The translations under genes were made by a program, and so were the position numbers. A DNA stretch of 12,954 nucleotides from Flavipsychrobacter sp. (GTDB taxonomy: Bacteria > Bacteroidota > Bacteroidia > Chitinophagales > Chitinophagaceae): positions 1 through 12,954 of the forward strand of contig JAJNBR010000051.1 of the NCBI GenBank assembly GCA_021156265.1, given 5' to 3'. The notes beneath the pieces were generated by a model, which did no database searches, was not told the origin of the DNA, and saw nothing but the letters and a program-made list of their open reading frames with translations. Shown here in pieces: positions 1 to 7,873 of this stretch; the stretch's first letter is position 1, and each line of letters starts with the position of its first letter.

Positions 1-776
1 GGCATTTCATCTTCCACGATAAGGAGTACAGCCTGCAGGAACCCGCCAAGATCGATATGGACGTAAAGATCGCCAGCATACGCAGGGATAGCGTGGACGT
101 ACCACTAACCAATGTGCAAAAAGGCGATGAGGCAACGGCTGTATCCTATGCGGAAGCATTTAAAAACATGCAGCCAAGGCAGGGCGAGCAAGGCAAAAAT
201 CTTATCGCACGCTTTCCCAATCCCGCACCGGTTGACGAAGTATACCTAAAACGAAAAGATGCAGCCAAACCGGATGAAAAACCGCAGGCCGCAAAACAAG
301 AACAACAGGTATCCGCAAAAGATGTGTTGCTGACCTCGCTGGCGGTTTTGGCAGCATTAGTATTACTGATATTGTTGACGCCCTATCTGATATTCCATTT
401 TTTCAAATGGAGGTATAAGACATCAAAAGCTGAAGGCAACAAAGCTTACTGGGCGTACCGTACCGCCGGCTTCTACCTGCACCAGATCGGTATCTACAGG
501 GGTACGCGAACACCTATGCAATACGCCCGCGATGTAGTAGATCCACCGCTTGGCACTTCATTTGTGTCGTTTATGAACATCTATTTGAAGAAGAAATATG
601 CAAAACAGTCACTGACTGTGTCTGAACAACAATATGTGACCGGTTTCCTGGAACCGTTCCTGGCACAGGTACGAAAACGCATACCATTCAGTCGCAGGCT
701 GAAAGGGTTCCTGAACCCGTCCCGCAGTATTACATTCTTCGTAAAACCGGATGATAAACAAAACGACGAGGGATAA
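1..776 (+). CDS. C-terminal part of a membrane protein, DUF4129/transglutaminase-like (partial, start outside window)
   Basis: The reading frame is open from base 3, so the gene very probably starts upstream and the Met codon at 57 is internal. Seen: a soluble stretch, then a charged Lys/Gln/Pro-rich linker, one strong membrane segment (about bases 320-400, rich in Leu/Ala/Val, followed by HFFKWRY), then a basic cytoplasmic domain of about 120 residues containing YWAYRTAGFYL, RTPMQYA and a Tyr/Lys-rich helix. From memory of the family, this arrangement (membrane helix, then a domain with R-x-P-x-x-Y-A and a tyrosine-rich helix) resembles the DUF4129 tail of bacterial transglutaminase-like (TgpA-type) membrane proteins. 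No catalytic Cys-His-Asp core is visible because it would lie upstream. The gene ends with TAA 33 bases before the PBP1A start and in the same frame, so the two may be co-transcribed. The transglutaminase assignment is an inference and moderately uncertain. Confidence 0.55.
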   Translation, partial: HFIFHDKEYSLQEPAKIDMDVKIASIRRDSVDVPLTNVQKGDEATAVSYAEAFKNMQPRQGEQGKNLIARFPNPAPVDEVYLKRKDAAKPDEKPQAAKQEQQVSAKDVLLTSLAVLAALVLLILLTPYLIFHFFKWRYKTSKAEGNKAYWAYRTAGFYLHQIGIYRGTRTPMQYARDVVDPPLGTSFVSFMNIYLKKKYAKQSLTVSEQQYVTGFLEPFLAQVRKRIPFSRRLKGFLNPSRSITFFVKPDDKQNDEG

Positions 777-784
777 CTAATTTA

Positions 785-812
785 TTGTTCGATATTAAAT
801 TTTATAGCTTTG
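785..812 (+). promoter_or_regulatory. Candidate Bacteroidota promoter overlapping the PBP1A start
   Basis: TTG at 785-787, a 17-base spacer and TAGCTTTG at 805-812 fit the published Bacteroidota/Flavobacterium pattern TTG-N17-23-TAnnTTTG. The last three bases of the -7 element are the TTG start codon at 810. If the promoter is used, transcription would begin near 816, after that codon, and the in-frame TTG at 834 would have to serve as the start. It may equally be a chance match. Confidence 0.3.
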
Positions 813-857
813 CCTGACAATAAAACGAACGATTTGCCGGACGAAAGACCAAACAAT
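810..857 (+). repeat. Imperfect 24-base tandem repeat at the PBP1A start
   Basis: Bases 810-833 and 834-857 match at about 17 of 24 positions by hand alignment; both begin TTGCC-GAC. They encode the related octapeptides MPDNKTND and LPDERPNN. Each copy starts with TTG, so the repeat supplies two possible start codons in the same frame. It may be a small tandem duplication that has since diverged, or simple compositional bias of a disordered tail. Confidence 0.35.
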
Positions 858-3248
858 AAAAGGCCCCAACAAAACAGGCCTCCGCAGAAGAAAACAACTA
901 AAGAGACGGGGCAGAAAAAATCTGTCCGCATCCTGTGGCGTACATTTTGGATAGGGTTGATCTCCTTCAACGTGCTGATCATCCTCATCAATCTGGGTGC
1001 ACTCGGCTATATGCCCTCGATGAAGGAACTGGAAAATCCCAGTAGTGCCCTTGCGTCCGATGTATACGCTTCTGATGGTACGCTTATCAGCAGATACTAT
1101 ATACAAGACCGCTCAACCAGCAAATACGAAGAGATATCTCCCAATATTTATAATGCGCTTCTCGCAACTGAAGACGCACGCTTTTATGAACACTCAGGCA
1201 TAGATCCTGTTGCCACCGTAGCGATACCCTTTTATGTACTGACGGGAAAGAAGCGTGGTTCTTCTACCATTACGCAGCAGCTGGCTAAAAACCTGTTCCC
1301 GCGCGAGAACCAGAATATCGTGACCTTACCTTTCATCAAACTGAAAGAATGGGTAATGGCGGTAAAACTGGAGCGTAACCTGACCAAAAATGAAGTCATC
1401 ACCCTATACCTGAATACCGTGCCATTTGGCGACAACGTGTATGGTATCAGGAACGCCTCGCTTACGTTCTATAAAAAGATGCCTGACTCCGTTACGGTAG
1501 ATGAAGCTGCGGTATTGATAGGCATGCTGAAGGGTAATACCATTTACAATCCACGCCGGAACCCGGAGCGTTCGAAAGAAAGAAGGAACGTGGTGATCAC
1601 CCAGATGGCCGACCATGGCTTCATTACAGAAGCCGAAGCTGCAGAACTGGTACAAAAGCCTATAAAGCTCGATTACCATAAGATGGATTACCACACTGGT
1701 ATGGCTCCATATTTTGCACAGGTTGTCGAACAAGATGTGAAGAAGATGCTGGAAGGCCTTAAAAAGTCGGACGGTACTGAATACAATATTTATAAGGATG
1801 GCCTGAAGATCTACACTACGCTGGATGTGACCATGCAACGCTATGCCGAACAGGCAGTGTCGGAACACATGAGCGAGATACAACGCTTATTCTCCGGGCA
1901 ACGTAGCTACCGCGATGGAACAGTATGGAAGAAGCACCAAAAGTACTTGATGGAGGCAATAAAAGCGTCCGACCGCTACGAGGTGTTAAAGGAAAAAGAG
2001 ATGACTCATGAGGAGATCATGAAGGAATTGAGGAAGCCGGTTAAGATGACTGTCTTCGCCTGGAATAAGAAACGTCAGAAGGATACCACGATGAGTCCCA
2101 TCGACTCTATTAAGTACATGAAAATGTTCCTTCAGACCGGTTTTATGGCGATGGATCCGTACAGCGGAGAAATAAAAGCCTGGGTAGGAGGTATCAATCA
2201 TAAATACTTCCAGTTTGACCACGTCAACATCAATACAAAAAGGCAGGTGGGCTCTACTATTAAACCGCTGCTCTACTGCCTGGCCGTAGACAATGGGTTT
2301 TCACCTTGTGGTGTCTTATCGACCATGCCGCAGGATTTTCCCGAGAAAAAAAATTACGATGCGGGCGGATCGGAATATGGTCAGCTTCCCATGAGCAGGG
2401 CCCTTGCGATGTCGGTGAACAATGCCGCACTATATCTTATCAAACAGGTAGGTGTTAATGCATTCGTCGACTTCATGCGCAAATGCGGCATCACCAGCCA
2501 TGTTGATAAATACCCTTCGATAGCGCTCGGGGCACCGGATATATCATTATACGAAATGATGGGCGCGTACACCATGTTCCCCACGGGCGGTATACATGTG
2601 AAGCCCATGTTCATCTCCAAGATCGAAGACAAGAACGGAGTGCTGGTAAAAAACTTCGTTCCTGAGCAAAAAGAGCTGATCAATGCCAACACGGCTTATA
2701 AGATGGTGAAGTTGATGCAGGGCGTTACCGGTCCCGGAGGTACGGCAGTCCGCCTGCGTTATAGATACGGCTTCGATGGTGAGATAGCTGGCAAAACAGG
2801 TACTACAAATAAGCAGGCAGATGCCTGGTTCATAGGTTACACGCCACAGATAATTGCAGGCGCCTGGGTAGGTTGCGACGACCGTTATCTACGTTTTGGC
2901 AGCCAGGCTTTAGGCCAGGGTGCAGCTGCAGCTTTGCCTATCTGGGCCTTGTTCATGAAACGGGTGTATGCTGATAAATCACTCAACATTGTGAAAGACG
3001 CCAAATTCATGGAACCGGAGGGTTTTGACGACTGCAACGCTCTTGATCCCACCAGCGTCGACAGGAGTTCTACCTACGACCAGAGCGGGTACTATGAAGA
3101 ATACACTACTGACTCAGGACAACGCAGGCGGGTACCGATGCAGCAAACGCAACCAGGCCAATTCCCCGCGAATCCCGGCCAGCCTAATCAGAAGCCGGCA
3201 CAACCTGCGGAACCCGTTGAACAAATTCCTAATACGGAGTGGGATTAA
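810..3248 (+). CDS. Class A penicillin-binding protein 1A (peptidoglycan glycosyltransferase/transpeptidase)
   Basis: Bifunctional cell-wall synthase that polymerises lipid II and cross-links the stem peptides in the periplasm, anchored in the inner membrane. The 812-residue product has a hydrophilic Asn/Pro/Lys-rich cytoplasmic tail (1-40), one membrane helix (about 41-67) and a GT51 domain (about 85-260) with the catalytic Glu121 in ATEDARFYEHSGID and the SSTITQQLAKNLF motif (151-163). The transpeptidase domain (about 440-730) shows all three active-site motifs: S482-TIK (SxxK), S535-V-N (SxN) and K662-TGT. The tail after about 775 is Gln/Pro-rich. Length and motif order fit PBP1A of Bacteroidota. 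No ATG lies between the upstream stop and the membrane helix, so the TTG at 810 (or the in-frame TTG at 834) must be the start. It follows the DUF4129-like gene by 33 bases. Family assignment is firm; the exact start is not. Confidence 0.95.
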   Translation: MPDNKTNDLPDERPNNKRPQQNRPPQKKTTKETGQKKSVRILWRTFWIGLISFNVLIILINLGALGYMPSMKELENPSSALASDVYASDGTLISRYYIQDRSTSKYEEISPNIYNALLATEDARFYEHSGIDPVATVAIPFYVLTGKKRGSSTITQQLAKNLFPRENQNIVTLPFIKLKEWVMAVKLERNLTKNEVITLYLNTVPFGDNVYGIRNASLTFYKKMPDSVTVDEAAVLIGMLKGNTIYNPRRNPERSKERRNVVITQMADHGFITEAEAAELVQKPIKLDYHKMDYHTGMAPYFAQVVEQDVKKMLEGLKKSDGTEYNIYKDGLKIYTTLDVTMQRYAEQAVSEHMSEIQRLFSGQRSYRDGTVWKKHQKYLMEAIKASDRYEVLKEKEMTHEEIMKELRKPVKMTVFAWNKKRQKDTTMSPIDSIKYMKMFLQTGFMAMDPYSGEIKAWVGGINHKYFQFDHVNINTKRQVGSTIKPLLYCLAVDNGFSPCGVLSTMPQDFPEKKNYDAGGSEYGQLPMSRALAMSVNNAALYLIKQVGVNAFVDFMRKCGITSHVDKYPSIALGAPDISLYEMMGAYTMFPTGGIHVKPMFISKIEDKNGVLVKNFVPEQKELINANTAYKMVKLMQGVTGPGGTAVRLRYRYGFDGEIAGKTGTTNKQADAWFIGYTPQIIAGAWVGCDDRYLRFGSQALGQGAAAALPIWALFMKRVYADKSLNIVKDAKFMEPEGFDDCNALDPTSVDRSSTYDQSGYYEEYTTDSGQRRRVPMQQTQPGQFPANPGQPNQKPAQPAEPVEQIPNTEWD

Positions 3249-3257
3249 AACTTGCCT

Positions 3258-3265
3258 TATTTTTG
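3258..3265 (+). promoter_or_regulatory. -7 element TATTTTTG before the HD-phosphohydrolase gene
   Basis: An exact match to the Bacteroidota -7 consensus TAnnTTTG. Transcription would start near 3269, leaving only about four bases before the ATG at 3273, which would give a nearly leaderless message. No TTG -33 box is seen at the usual 17-23 base distance (the nearest, at 3217-3219, is too far), so the site is tentative. Confidence 0.35.
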
Positions 3266-3272
3266 GCACCGA

Positions 3273-4499
3273 ATGAGTATTAAGGGCAAGATCATTAACG
3301 ACCCGGTATATGGTTTCATAAAGTTTCCGGAACCGGAGTTATTGCAGATAATCGGCCACCCCTGGTTTCAGCGGTTGCGTAATATCAAACAAATGGGTAC
3401 CGCACACATGGTGTACCCGGGTGCTACGCATACACGCCTGCACCACTCGTTGGGCGCCTGCCACCTGATGGGCACAGCCCTTGATGTGTTGAAAACAAAA
3501 GGTGTTGAGATAACCAATGACGAATACCTGGGCGCACGTATTGCCATTCTGCTGCACGATATAGGCCATGGTCCTTTTTCACATGCACTGGAGCATTCGC
3601 TGGTTGACGGCATTAAACATGAAGGCATCTCCCACCTCATCATGCAACAGCTAAACCGGGAGTACAAAGGGTTGCTGGAAAACTCGATCAAAATATTCGA
3701 CCATTCCTATCCTAAAAAATACCTGCATCAACTGGCTTCCAGCCAGCTGGATGTAGACCGGATGGATTACCTGAACCGGGACAGTTTTTATACCGGCGTG
3801 TCGGAAGGTGTAATTGGCTATGACCGTATACTACAGATGCTGACCATAAAGAATGGCGAGCTGATGGTCGAAGAAAAAGGCGTCCACTCGGTAGAGAAGT
3901 TCATTATAGCACGAAGGCTCATGTATTGGCAGGTGTATTTGCACAAGACGGTGATGGCCTCAGAGATCATGCTCATTAACATCCTGAACCGGGCCAAGGA
4001 GCTGGCGAGGCAAGGTAAAGAATTGTTTTGCACACCCGCCTTAGGTTATTTCCTATACAACCAGTTCACAGCGGCCGATTTTGAATCAACACCTGAGCAC
4101 CTGGAATGGTTCTGTCAGCTGGACGACAGTGACATTCTCTCTTCTATAAAAGTGTGGCAGTCTCATGAGGACAAAGTATTATCGATACTTTGTCAGATGC
4201 TGACCGAACGAAAGCTATTTAAGGTCATATTAAGTTCACAGCCATTAGATCATCTGTTGGAGGAGAAGAAACGCATCGCCCAATCGTTGCTCAAACTAAA
4301 AGACGATGAGATTCAATATTTTGTGTCCACCGGTACGGCTTCTGGCAGTACTTATGATATAAATGACGAACGAATCCAGATAGCGATGAAAAATGGCATG
4401 TCTCTTGATATATCAGAAATTGATAATCCGGTGGTGAATAACACACTTGCAAGCCCGATACATAAAAACTACATTTGCTTCATCCAGCCGGAAAACTAA
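3273..4499 (+). CDS. HD-superfamily phosphohydrolase (COG1078 type, SAMHD1/dGTPase-like)
   Basis: Soluble metal-dependent phosphohydrolase of 408 residues; relatives act on (d)NTPs, but the substrate of this lineage is not established by sequence. The metal-binding set H...HD...D is complete: R55 and H58 in TRLHHSLG, H95-D96 in LLHDIGHGPFSHALE, and D162 in LDVDRMDYLNRD, spaced as in SAMHD1-family proteins. The ATG at 3273 is preferred over the in-frame TTG at 3252 because conserved sequence (SIKGKIINDPVYGFI) begins immediately after it and a -7 promoter element occupies 3258-3265. The gene lies 24 bases after PBP1A and 43 bases before lpxD. The order HD gene, lpxD, lpxC-fabZ, lpxA recurs in Bacteroidota, which suggests but does not prove a link to envelope synthesis. 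Family assignment is firm; biological role is open. Confidence 0.9.
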   Translation: MSIKGKIINDPVYGFIKFPEPELLQIIGHPWFQRLRNIKQMGTAHMVYPGATHTRLHHSLGACHLMGTALDVLKTKGVEITNDEYLGARIAILLHDIGHGPFSHALEHSLVDGIKHEGISHLIMQQLNREYKGLLENSIKIFDHSYPKKYLHQLASSQLDVDRMDYLNRDSFYTGVSEGVIGYDRILQMLTIKNGELMVEEKGVHSVEKFIIARRLMYWQVYLHKTVMASEIMLINILNRAKELARQGKELFCTPALGYFLYNQFTAADFESTPEHLEWFCQLDDSDILSSIKVWQSHEDKVLSILCQMLTERKLFKVILSSQPLDHLLEEKKRIAQSLLKLKDDEIQYFVSTGTASGSTYDINDERIQIAMKNGMSLDISEIDNPVVNNTLASPIHKNYICFIQPEN

Positions 4500-4542
4500 T
4501 TACACTATAGCGACCCTCTAAAAGAAACCGCAATATTAGAAC

Positions 4543-5616
4543 ATGCAATTTACCGCACAACAGGTTGCCGCGATCATAAACGGACAGATAGAGGGCGACC
4601 CACAAGCAAAAGTGAGCCGGGTTGGTAAAATAGAAGAAGGCGAAGAAGGTGTACTGAGCTTTATAGCTAACCCCAAATACGAAGATTATTTATATAGTAC
4701 CAAGGCGTCGATACTTATTGTAAACGAGGCGCTAAAGGTAGAGCAACCTGTTGCCCCAACCCTGATAAGGGTGAAAGATGCCTACATAGCATTCACCCAG
4801 CTCCTGGAAAAATACCACCAAATGACCGGCAGCGCGGGCAAAAACGGCATCGAGGAGCCTAGTTACATCTCCCCAACCGCTAAAGTTGGACAAAATGTAT
4901 ATATCGGCGCATTTGCATATGTAGGCGAAAATGCGAGGATCGGGGACAATGTAAAGATATACCCAGGATGCTACCTAGGCGATAACGTGGTCATAGGCAA
5001 CGACAGCGTACTGTATGCTGGCGTGAAAGTGTATAATGAATGTCACCTTGGTCAACGTGTAGTGATCCACTCCGGCACCGTGGTAGGCGGCGATGGCTTT
5101 GGCTTTGCACCGCAAAAAGATGGCACCTATAAGAAAGTACCACAGATAGGTAATGTAATTATAGAAAATGACGTAGAGATTGGGGCCAATACCACGATCG
5201 ACAGGGCAACAATGGGCTCGACAGTGATACACAAAGGTGTTAAGCTGGATAACCTAATACAGATAGCCCACAATGTGGAGATAGGAGAAAATACTGTAAT
5301 AGCAGCGCAAACAGGGGTATCAGGCAGCACCAAAATAGGCCGCAATTGCATTATCGGCGGCCAGGTAGGTATGGTGGGTCATATACAAATAGCCGATGGC
5401 ACACGCATTAATGCCCAAAGCGGTCTTTCCAAATCAGTTACCGCGCCTAATACCGCATTAACAGGATCGCCTGCATTCGAATATAAAAGTTCTCTGAAAA
5501 GTCAGGCAATTTTTAGAAATTTGCCCGAATTACAGCAACGCCTCCTGAAGCTGGAAGAAACCGTGGAGGAATTATCAGCATTATTGAGTAGCCAAAACAT
5601 TTCAGTAAAAAAGTGA
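4543..5616 (+). CDS. lpxD: UDP-3-O-acylglucosamine N-acyltransferase LpxD
   Basis: Third enzyme of lipid A synthesis: transfers a 3-hydroxyacyl chain from ACP to the free 2-amino group of UDP-3-O-acyl-glucosamine in the cytoplasm. The 357-residue product has the LpxD N-terminal uridine-binding domain (about 1-100, beginning MQFTAQQVAAIINGQIEGDP) and a left-handed beta-helix made of hexapeptide repeats (about 108-305). The segment LDNLIQIAHNVEIGENT carries His243, equivalent to the catalytic His239 of E. coli LpxD, and His280 lies in QVGMVGH. A C-terminal helical extension (about 315-350, LQQRLLKLEETVEELSALL) is typical and helps trimer assembly. ATG at 4543 has no Shine-Dalgarno box, as is usual in this phylum. 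Its last codons overlap the start of lpxC-fabZ by four bases (GTGA), implying translational coupling. Very confident. Confidence 0.97.
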   Translation: MQFTAQQVAAIINGQIEGDPQAKVSRVGKIEEGEEGVLSFIANPKYEDYLYSTKASILIVNEALKVEQPVAPTLIRVKDAYIAFTQLLEKYHQMTGSAGKNGIEEPSYISPTAKVGQNVYIGAFAYVGENARIGDNVKIYPGCYLGDNVVIGNDSVLYAGVKVYNECHLGQRVVIHSGTVVGGDGFGFAPQKDGTYKKVPQIGNVIIENDVEIGANTTIDRATMGSTVIHKGVKLDNLIQIAHNVEIGENTVIAAQTGVSGSTKIGRNCIIGGQVGMVGHIQIADGTRINAQSGLSKSVTAPNTALTGSPAFEYKSSLKSQAIFRNLPELQQRLLKLEETVEELSALLSSQNISVKK

Positions 5617-7076
5617 GTGTAGAGACAATTACAAAATCAGGAGCAAAAAAAACAGGCATTTTGCAGGAATCAACATCTGGTCAGAACCAACATACATTAA
5701 GTGGGTCAGTAACGTTGCACGGGGTCGGCCTGCATACGGGTGAAGATGTGAACATGACTCTGAAACCGGCCGATCCTGGGTTCGGCATCCGTTTTCAACG
5801 TGTAGATCTTCCTGAAAAACCGATCATCAAGGCTGATGTAGACTACGTAGTAGACACATCGCGCGGAACCACACTGGAGTTAAACGGTGTGCGTGTAAGC
5901 ACCGTGGAGCATACCCTGGCCGCGTTGGTGGGCATGGGCATCGACAACATACTGATAGAATTGGATGGTGCGGAAGTACCCATCCTCGACGGCAGCGCCA
6001 AACAGATAATCGAAGCTATTGAAAGCGTTGGTGTGCAGGAACAGGATGCCAAACGCATCGTGTACGCCATCGATACCAACATTCATTATTACGATCCGGT
6101 AAAGAACGTAGATATGCTCGCAGTTCCGTCGAGCGACTACCAGATCACTACCTTGATCGATTTCAACTCTCCGGTACTGGGCACACAGCATGCTACGCTG
6201 AAACATATTGCCGAGTTCAAAGACGAGATAGGTCCTTGCCGTACCTTCTGCTTCCTGCACGAGCTGGAATATTTGCTTGATAACAACCTGATCAAAGGTG
6301 GTGACCTGAGCAACGCCATCGTAGTAGTTGACAAAGTGGTAGAGCAGGACGAGCTGAACAGGCTGGCGAAGGTTTTCAACAAACAAAAGATAGAAGTAAA
6401 GCAGGAAGGTATCCTGAACAATATACAGTTGCACTTTACCAACGAGCCAGCAAGGCATAAACTACTGGACGTGGTGGGTGACCTGGCGCTGATCGGGTAC
6501 CCGATAAAGGCGCATATCATCGCCAGCAGACCGGGCCATGCCTCAAACGTGGAATTTGCCAGGAAGATCAAGCAGTTCATCAAAAAGAACAAACACCTTT
6601 CTGACATACCGCACTACGATCCGAATCAGCAAGCTATTTACGATATCACGCATATCGAAAAGTCGCTGCCACACAAGTTCCCGTTCCTGCTTGTAGATAA
6701 GATCATTGAGCTGAGTGATAACCACGTGGTAGGTATCAAGAACGTTACCTTCAACGAACACTTCTTCCAGGGCCATTTTCCGGGCAATCCAGTGATGCCG
6801 GGTGTATTGCAGATAGAAGCGCTGGCACAGACAGGTGGCATCCTTGCACTAAACAATTACAGTGACCCCGAGAACTACGATACCTATTTTATCAAAATAG
6901 ACAAAGTACGTTTCAAGCAAAGGGTAATGCCGGGTGATACATTGATTTTAAAGCTTGAGTTACTAAATCCTATCCGCCGTGGTATCTGCGAAATGAGAGG
7001 AACTGTGTATGTAGGCAATAAACTTGTGACCGAAGCAGAACTGGTTGCGCAAATCGTTCGAAAAGACAAAAAATGA
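5613..7076 (+). CDS. lpxC-fabZ: Bifunctional UDP-3-O-acyl-GlcNAc deacetylase / 3-hydroxyacyl-ACP dehydratase (LpxC-FabZ fusion)
   Basis: The 487-residue product joins two enzymes. The N-terminal LpxC domain (about 25-325) is the zinc deacetylase that commits UDP-3-O-acyl-GlcNAc to lipid A. It keeps the zinc ligands His100 (STVEHTLAA) and His282/Asp286 (RHKLLD) and the active-site His309 (RPGHASN). After a short linker comes FabZ (about 340-487), a hot-dog fold dehydratase of type II fatty acid synthesis, with catalytic His388 in FFQGHFPGNPVMPG and Glu402 in LQIEALAQ, spaced 14 residues apart as in E. coli FabZ. Both enzymes use or shape the 3-hydroxyacyl-ACP pool, so the fusion places competing pathways on one chain. 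Start is GTG at 5613 within the lpxD stop (GTGA); the stop lies within the lpxA start (ATGA). This fusion is known in Bacteroidota. Very confident. Confidence 0.97.
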   Translation: MSVETITKSGAKKTGILQESTSGQNQHTLSGSVTLHGVGLHTGEDVNMTLKPADPGFGIRFQRVDLPEKPIIKADVDYVVDTSRGTTLELNGVRVSTVEHTLAALVGMGIDNILIELDGAEVPILDGSAKQIIEAIESVGVQEQDAKRIVYAIDTNIHYYDPVKNVDMLAVPSSDYQITTLIDFNSPVLGTQHATLKHIAEFKDEIGPCRTFCFLHELEYLLDNNLIKGGDLSNAIVVVDKVVEQDELNRLAKVFNKQKIEVKQEGILNNIQLHFTNEPARHKLLDVVGDLALIGYPIKAHIIASRPGHASNVEFARKIKQFIKKNKHLSDIPHYDPNQQAIYDITHIEKSLPHKFPFLLVDKIIELSDNHVVGIKNVTFNEHFFQGHFPGNPVMPGVLQIEALAQTGGILALNNYSDPENYDTYFIKIDKVRFKQRVMPGDTLILKLELLNPIRRGICEMRGTVYVGNKLVTEAELVAQIVRKDKK

Positions 7077-7873
7077 TCCATCCGCTTACATATATACATC
7101 CCGACTCTAAAATAGGCCCTAATGTAAAGATCGATCCGTTCACTACTATTCATAAGAACGTGGAGATCGGTGAAGGGACATGGATCGGATCGAACGTGAC
7201 AATAATGGAAGGTGCGCGTATAGGCAAGAACTGCCGCATTTTCCCCAGTTCAGTTATCTCTGCAATTCCGCAGGACCTGAAGTATAAAGGCGAAGAAACG
7301 CTGACCGTGATAGGCGACAATACGACTATTCGCGAATGCGTGACCATCAACCGCGGTACAGTAGACAAGAATAAGACCCAGATAGGTAGCAATTGCCTCA
7401 TCATGGCTTACTCGCATATAGCCCACGATTGCGAGATAGGTAACCATTGCATATTCTCGAACAATACTACCCTTGCAGGACATATCACTGTTGGCGACAA
7501 CGTGGTGCTGGCAGGTCTTACTGCCGTACAGCAATTCGTGCGCATAGGCTCTCATGCCTTCGTAACAGGAGGTTCGCTGGTACGTAAGGACGTACCACCA
7601 TATGTAAAAGCAGCACGTGAGCCTTTATCGTATGTGGGTGTGAACTCTGTGGGCCTGAAACGCCGCGGTTATTCGATAGAAAAGATCAACCACATCCTCG
7701 ATATCTACCGCATCCTGTTCGTTCGCGGTTACAATATCTCGAAAGCGCTGAGCATTATTGAAACGGAAACACCGGTATCGGACGAGCGCGATGAGATCAT
7801 TGCATTTATCCGTGACACCGGGCGCGGTATCATGAAGGGCTATTCCCGCAGGCTTAATGAAGATCTCGCTTGA
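7073..7873 (+). CDS. lpxA: Acyl-ACP--UDP-N-acetylglucosamine O-acyltransferase LpxA
   Basis: First enzyme of lipid A synthesis: reversible transfer of a 3-hydroxyacyl group from ACP to the 3-OH of UDP-GlcNAc. The 266-residue product starts with MIHPLTYIHPDSKIG and forms a hexapeptide-repeat left-handed beta-helix up to about residue 185, then an alpha-helical C-terminal domain (about 195-260, with IEKINHILDIYRILF). The catalytic His118 is visible in SHIAHDCEIGNHC, matching E. coli His125, and the DVPPYVKAAREP segment and GVNSVGLKRRG hinge are typical. The length is close to the E. coli enzyme (262 residues). ATG at 7073 overlaps the lpxC-fabZ stop (ATGA). The 3' end overlaps the ABC ATPase gene by 17 bases. 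LpxB is not in the window. Very confident. Confidence 0.97.
   Translation: MIHPLTYIHPDSKIGPNVKIDPFTTIHKNVEIGEGTWIGSNVTIMEGARIGKNCRIFPSSVISAIPQDLKYKGEETLTVIGDNTTIRECVTINRGTVDKNKTQIGSNCLIMAYSHIAHDCEIGNHCIFSNNTTLAGHITVGDNVVLAGLTAVQQFVRIGSHAFVTGGSLVRKDVPPYVKAAREPLSYVGVNSVGLKRRGYSIEKINHILDIYRILFVRGYNISKALSIIETETPVSDERDEIIAFIRDTGRGIMKGYSRRLNEDLA

Noticed and set aside
3252..3272. TTG start for the HD gene adding seven residues (MPYFWHR)
   Set aside because: The extension overlaps a -7 promoter element and conserved sequence begins at the ATG at 3273.
4860..5480. Apparent short repeats in lpxD (and again in lpxA, 7090-7600)
   Set aside because: They are the codons of the hexapeptide-repeat beta-helix, not a DNA repeat array or CRISPR.
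5880..6607. Antisense open frames of 156-192 codons within lpxC-fabZ
   Set aside because: They are in mirror frames of a confidently identified gene and have low-complexity Ser/Leu or Val/Tyr-rich translations.
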